Assembly (NCBI GenBank): GCA_963789565.1
Contig: CAWBKX010000002.1
Location: forward strand, 1,798,001 to 1,862,000
Reading direction: 5' to 3'
DNA length: 64,000 nucleotides
From: CALAGB01 sp963789565
GTDB lineage: Bacteria; Chloroflexota; Chloroflexia; Thermomicrobiales; Thermomicrobiaceae
The position numbers and the translations under genes were made by a program. Shown piece by piece: positions 60,726 to 64,000 of this stretch. Below the pieces are notes generated by a model. The model ran no database searches and was not told the DNA's origin. It saw only the letters and a program-made list of their open reading frames with translations. Position 1 is the stretch's first letter. The number at the start of each line of letters is the position of its first letter.

Positions 60726-62633
60726 TTACCCTTCGTCCATCCACTGGTCGAACCAGGCGATGATGCGCTTGAGCAGGTCCAGGTGGTAGGCGCGTTCGTG
60801 GAAGCCGTGCTTCTGGCGCGGATAGGTGACCATGTCGGTCGGCACACCGGCCGAGCGCAGCCCCAGGTAAAACTCGACCCCCTGCGTCGGTGGAACGCGC
60901 GGATCGGCCTGGCCGTGCACCACCAGCGTCGGCGTCTTGGCGTTGCCGACATAGCGAATTGGCGAGCGCTCCCAAAAAGCGTCCGGCTCTTCGTGCAGTT
61001 GAGCGGGGAAGCGCGCCTCATTCATGGGACGGATATCGGTCGTACCGACTTTGCTTGGCCAGTTGGTGACCGCGGCGCCCGCCACGGCCGCCTTGAAGCG
61101 GTCGGTGTGGGTCACTGTCCAGGCAGCCATGAAGCCACCATAGCTCCAGCCGAGCATGCCGATACGTTCCGGATCGGCCACGCCGGAATCGATCAGCCAA
61201 TCGACCCCCTGCATGACGTCATCGAAATCCATGCCACCCAGATCGTTACGGTTCGAAGCGGTGAAGGACGCGCCACGACCTGTACTGCCACGCGGATTGG
61301 GCCGAAAGACGGCGTATCCGGCAGCCGCCAAGTTCTGCCACCAGTCGTGCCAGGTGCCGCGAAAGTTGGCACCCCAGCGTCCTGTCGGCCCGCCGTGCAC
61401 GTGCACGATCAGCGGCAGCGGCTTGGACGGATCCGCGCCGTGCGGGCGAGCTAGCCAGCCCTCGATCATGATGCCGTCGCTGGCGGGCCATTCGACCGGC
61501 TCCATGCTCGCCAACTTCAGGCCATCGAGCTGCGGGTTGAGGTGCGTCAAACAGCGCAGCTCGCCATCCAGCGGACCGGCCCAGACTTCGGCGCTGGTTT
61601 GCGGATCCTGCCACACTAAGGCGACCGTTTTGCCGTCGGCGCTCAGACTGAACGCCCCTGCGATGTTGCCGCCCTCCGGCAGCAGCTCGAGTCGCCGCGT
61701 CTGATGGGTGCGCATGTCGACCAATTCCAGCGGCGTCCAATACCCCTCGGCCAGAAGGACGAGCAAGCGCGAGCCGTCGCCCACCCAGGCTACTGAAGAT
61801 GGCGTCGTGTCACCCGGTTCGATGGTGCGGATGTCGCCGGTGTCGACCTCGACCAGGATGACGCGCGTGTCGTCCGGGTGCTCGCCGGTCTCGTTGAGGA
61901 TCAAGAGCTGCGAACTGTCAGGCGACCACTGCAGTACGCCCGGCACAAACGGCAGTGTGCTGATCGTGCGCTCGGCGTGCGTGGCGACGTCGATGACGCA
62001 CAGGCGCACGTTGCCGAGCGTGTCGTCGAGCCGGTTCGAGCTGGTCGTCACGGCTGCGATGTACTTGCCGTCGCTGCTCCAGGCATAGAGCCAGACGTGC
62101 CCGGTGGCGGGGCCAACGACGCGCGGTTCGCCCCCCTCGAGCGGGATGCGCACCACGACGCGCGGTCGGTCGGCCTGGCTGGCGACGTAGATCTCTCCGG
62201 GCGGATCCTGCTGTCCGGCCAATGCCAGGCGATCAGCAGTGAAGGTGATCGACTGTCCGTCCGGTGCCCAGGCGATCGCGTCGGCACCGCGTTTGGCGTC
62301 GCTCAGGCGTCGCGCCTCGCCACCGGCCGCGTCGATCAGGTGCACCTGCGCCGAACCGCGCTCGGCCCGATCTGACAAAAGGGCGATGTTGCTTCCATCC
62401 GGCGACCAGCGCGGCATGTGGTCTTCGGCATTGGAAAACGTGAACTGTCGCGCTCCTTCATCGCCCGAGACATCGACGAGCCAGAGGTCCGACTTCGGCC
62501 TGGTCTCCTCGTGGGCAATGGGCGCCACGACGAAGGCCACCCGGCTGCCGTCGGGCGAAGTCTGCAAGTCGGACGGAACCCGCAGGTTGACGGCCATCTC
62601 GGGTGTGTAGGTCGAGCTCGAGTCAGTTCCCAT
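60726..62633 (-). CDS. S9-family serine peptidase (acylaminoacyl-peptidase/DPP type)
   Basis: A 635-residue cytoplasmic peptidase. A WD40-like beta-propeller (about 1-370, with repeated PDGSxxAFxxD motifs such as TSPDGSRVAFVVAP and WSPDGSNIALLSDR) precedes an alpha/beta hydrolase. The catalytic triad is Ser497 in GMLGWSYGGFMA, Asp577 in HGQADPRVPP and His609 in KHGFHERAYH. It cleaves short peptides, often N-acylated. No signal peptide. The start ATG 62633 has a GAGAGA run upstream; a TTG three codons earlier is possible. The decayed S9 piece at 8223 belongs to a related but separate gene. Confidence 0.92.
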   Translation of the reverse strand: MGTDSSSTYTPEMAVNLRVPSDLQTSPDGSRVAFVVAPIAHEETRPKSDLWLVDVSGDEGARQFTFSNAEDHMPRWSPDGSNIALLSDRAERGSAQVHLIDAAGGEARRLSDAKRGADAIAWAPDGQSITFTADRLALAGQQDPPGEIYVASQADRPRVVVRIPLEGGEPRVVGPATGHVWLYAWSSDGKYIAAVTTSSNRLDDTLGNVRLCVIDVATHAERTISTLPFVPGVLQWSPDSSQLLILNETGEHPDDTRVILVEVDTGDIRTIEPGDTTPSSVAWVGDGSRLLVLLAEGYWTPLELVDMRTHQTRRLELLPEGGNIAGAFSLSADGKTVALVWQDPQTSAEVWAGPLDGELRCLTHLNPQLDGLKLASMEPVEWPASDGIMIEGWLARPHGADPSKPLPLIVHVHGGPTGRWGANFRGTWHDWWQNLAAAGYAVFRPNPRGSTGRGASFTASNRNDLGGMDFDDVMQGVDWLIDSGVADPERIGMLGWSYGGFMAAWTVTHTDRFKAAVAGAAVTNWPSKVGTTDIRPMNEARFPAQLHEEPDAFWERSPIRYVGNAKTPTLVVHGQADPRVPPTQGVEFYLGLRSAGVPTDMVTYPRQKHGFHERAYHLDLLKRIIAWFDQWMDEG

Positions 62634-62875
62634 GAAATGCAATCTCTCTCTTAATCGGGCGTGTTGGGCGGCATCGGCTGGTCGCGAGGCACCATCATAC
62701 GAGAGGTTGACGCACTCCGAAAGCCCCTCCTCTCGTTGTTTCGCGATTGTGACGTTTTGCGCGTTGCGAGCGTCTGTACGCCAGTGGTAGGCTGCCGTTG
62801 ATCGTGAGATGACCGCTCCGGCTCAGACGTGCGACCAGGGTCCGGCGGCGACACACGATCGAGGGGACCGCCGAC

Positions 62876-64000
62876 TTGAAGCCACAGCTCATTCACGGAT
62901 CGCTGGCCGCGCTCGAAGTGCGTCTGGCCGACGATGTGCGCGCCTATCGCCAATCAGCTCCGTTCGCGCCACTCACCATCCTGATCGGCAGCAACCTGCT
63001 GCGTCCCTATCTGCGCAGGCGTCTCACCGAGCTGCACGGCGGGCTGATCAACGTCCAATTCCGCACGGTACGCGAGCTGGCCAACTCCCTCTCCTATGCC
63101 GCACGCAACGACGGCACGGAGCGGTTGCCGGCCTTCGGCGATCGCATCATCGCGGAGGAGGTCGCAGCCCAAGCGGTCGGCTATTTCGAGCGCGTGGCGG
63201 ATTCGCCGGGGTTCGCCGAGGTCCTGTCTCGACTCTTCCAGGAGCTGCGCCAGGCCGGTCTGGACGCGGACAGCTTCGCATCGGTAGTGGCCGAGCTGAC
63301 CGCCGAGAATACGCCAAACGCCGACAAGCTGACGTCGCTGGCCACGCTCTTCTCCGCCGCGCAGCGGAAGCGCACCAAGTTTCACGGCCCCGACGACGAT
63401 CTGCGTCTGGCCGACCCGAACCGCTTCAGGGGCACGCACCTCTTCATCTACGGTCTGTGGAATCTGACGACGTTGCAGCAGACTCTGCTCGAAGGGTTGA
63501 TGCAGGTCGCCAGCGTCTCCGTTTACCTACCTCACGGCAACGGCAACGCTGAGGAAGCGCATCAGGCACTGCGGGATTGGCTCGTACGGCAGGGTGCGGA
63601 GCAAATCGTCCTCTCCGATCTGCACGGATCTCGCTCAACCCTCGAATGTCTGCAGGGCGACTTGTTCGGCGCTCGAACCGACAGTGAGGCGCGATACGAC
63701 AGCAGCGTGCGCCTGCTCTCTGCACCCGATCCGGCGCGCGAGGTGCGTGAGACGGCTCGTATGTGCCTGCGCTGGGCGGAGGAGGGCATCGCCTTCCACG
63801 AGATGGCGGTCGTATATCGACGCGCGGAGTCGTATCGCGCCCTGATCGACGAGATCTTCAGCTTGGCGGGCATCCCCATCTACCTTCCCGCCGGGCGTCC
63901 ACTGATCGAGCGGCCCTCCGGGCGCAGCCTGGCGGGGTTGCTGGCATTGATCGACTCGCGCTTGACACGCGCGTCGGTGATGGAGTTCCTGACCGAGACG
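62876..64000 (+). CDS. AddB/RexB-like PD-(D/E)XK nuclease-helicase subunit, N-terminal part
   Basis: An open frame of 375 codons runs to the right edge without a stop. It starts at TTG 62876 (MKPQLIHGSLAALEVRLADD) behind GAGGGG. LTILIGSNLLRPYLRRRLTE, then THLFIYGLWNLTTLQQTLLE and the middle EVRETARMCLRWAEEGIAFH, EMAVVYRRAESYRALIDEIF and AGIPIYLPAGRPLIERPSGR are the pattern of inactivated-helicase AddB-type subunits of recombination nucleases (AddAB). The Fe-S/nuclease domain would be beyond the window. It is divergent from the S9 gene, 242 bp away. An AddA partner is expected downstream. Confidence 0.78.
   Translation, partial: MKPQLIHGSLAALEVRLADDVRAYRQSAPFAPLTILIGSNLLRPYLRRRLTELHGGLINVQFRTVRELANSLSYAARNDGTERLPAFGDRIIAEEVAAQAVGYFERVADSPGFAEVLSRLFQELRQAGLDADSFASVVAELTAENTPNADKLTSLATLFSAAQRKRTKFHGPDDDLRLADPNRFRGTHLFIYGLWNLTTLQQTLLEGLMQVASVSVYLPHGNGNAEEAHQALRDWLVRQGAEQIVLSDLHGSRSTLECLQGDLFGARTDSEARYDSSVRLLSAPDPAREVRETARMCLRWAEEGIAFHEMAVVYRRAESYRALIDEIFSLAGIPIYLPAGRPLIERPSGRSLAGLLALIDSRLTRASVMEFLTET

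Overview
The window is GC-rich, densely coded bacterial DNA with genes on both strands and no rRNA, tRNA, CRISPR or prophage that I can recognise. Several things point to Chloroflexota, probably the Thermomicrobia/Sphaerobacter side: a large B12-dependent (class II) ribonucleotide reductase, an F420-dependent oxidoreductase, secreted enzymes carrying YW/GGL/FGYPI-type modules, frequent GTG and TTG starts, and many short palindromic intergenic repeats. This placement is inference from gene content.

Layout. 1-9.3 kb: start of a probable isoaspartyl methyltransferase, a small gene with its own terminator, a nitrilase-family amidase, a GT87 mannosyltransferase-like membrane protein, an AlkA-like glycosylase, MarR, DinB and PIG-L proteins, a secreted SurA-like chaperone and a methyltransferase. 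9.4-14 kb: a VOC protein with a clear promoter, a DHA2 efflux pump plus TetR operon with a readable promoter/operator, a PPOX protein and a second PIG-L protein. 14-22.4 kb: a BtuF-like corrinoid binder coupled to an ECF S component, a MacB/FtsX-type ABC pair, and a methyltransferase/PLP-decarboxylase/YdeI operon. 22.4-25 kb: ANT(6)-like nucleotidyltransferase, small membrane protein and SDR. 25.1-28.5 kb: a stressosome operon (RsbX-like phosphatase, two ATPases, RsbS, a STAS-only RsbR) led by a histidine kinase that appears to carry an RsbU N-terminal domain. 30-33 kb: two exported cell-wall-type enzymes, one beta-lactamase-like and one L,D-transpeptidase, sharing the same C- or N-terminal repeat module. 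34.3-38 kb: nrdJ behind two NrdR-like boxes exactly 31 bp apart. 38.1-39.1 kb: an orphan MNT antitoxin gene running into a repeat island. 39-46 kb: RibD-type reductase, NagZ-like GH3, GNAT, and a dipeptide ABC operon without ATPases. 46.9-54 kb: a 39-residue membrane protein, an SF2 helicase with a hydrophobic C-terminal segment, and two near-identical MFS exporters flanking a MarR gene. 54-64 kb: M28 and S9 peptidases, GNAT, DinB, F420-dependent oxidoreductase, a rhodanese-CBS gene interrupted by one in-frame TGA, an intact IS4-family element with a 13-bp target duplication, and the start of an AddB-like nuclease/helicase subunit that runs off the window.

Functional links. Corrinoid uptake (14.1-15.9 kb) could feed the B12-dependent reductase at 34.6 kb. 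The stressosome genes overlap end to end and most likely control the kinase that heads their own operon. The most interesting items are that kinase/stressosome fusion, the TGA at a position that is usually Cys in the rhodanese-CBS gene, the reconstructed IS4 insertion into a dispersed repeat, and the NrdR-box pair.
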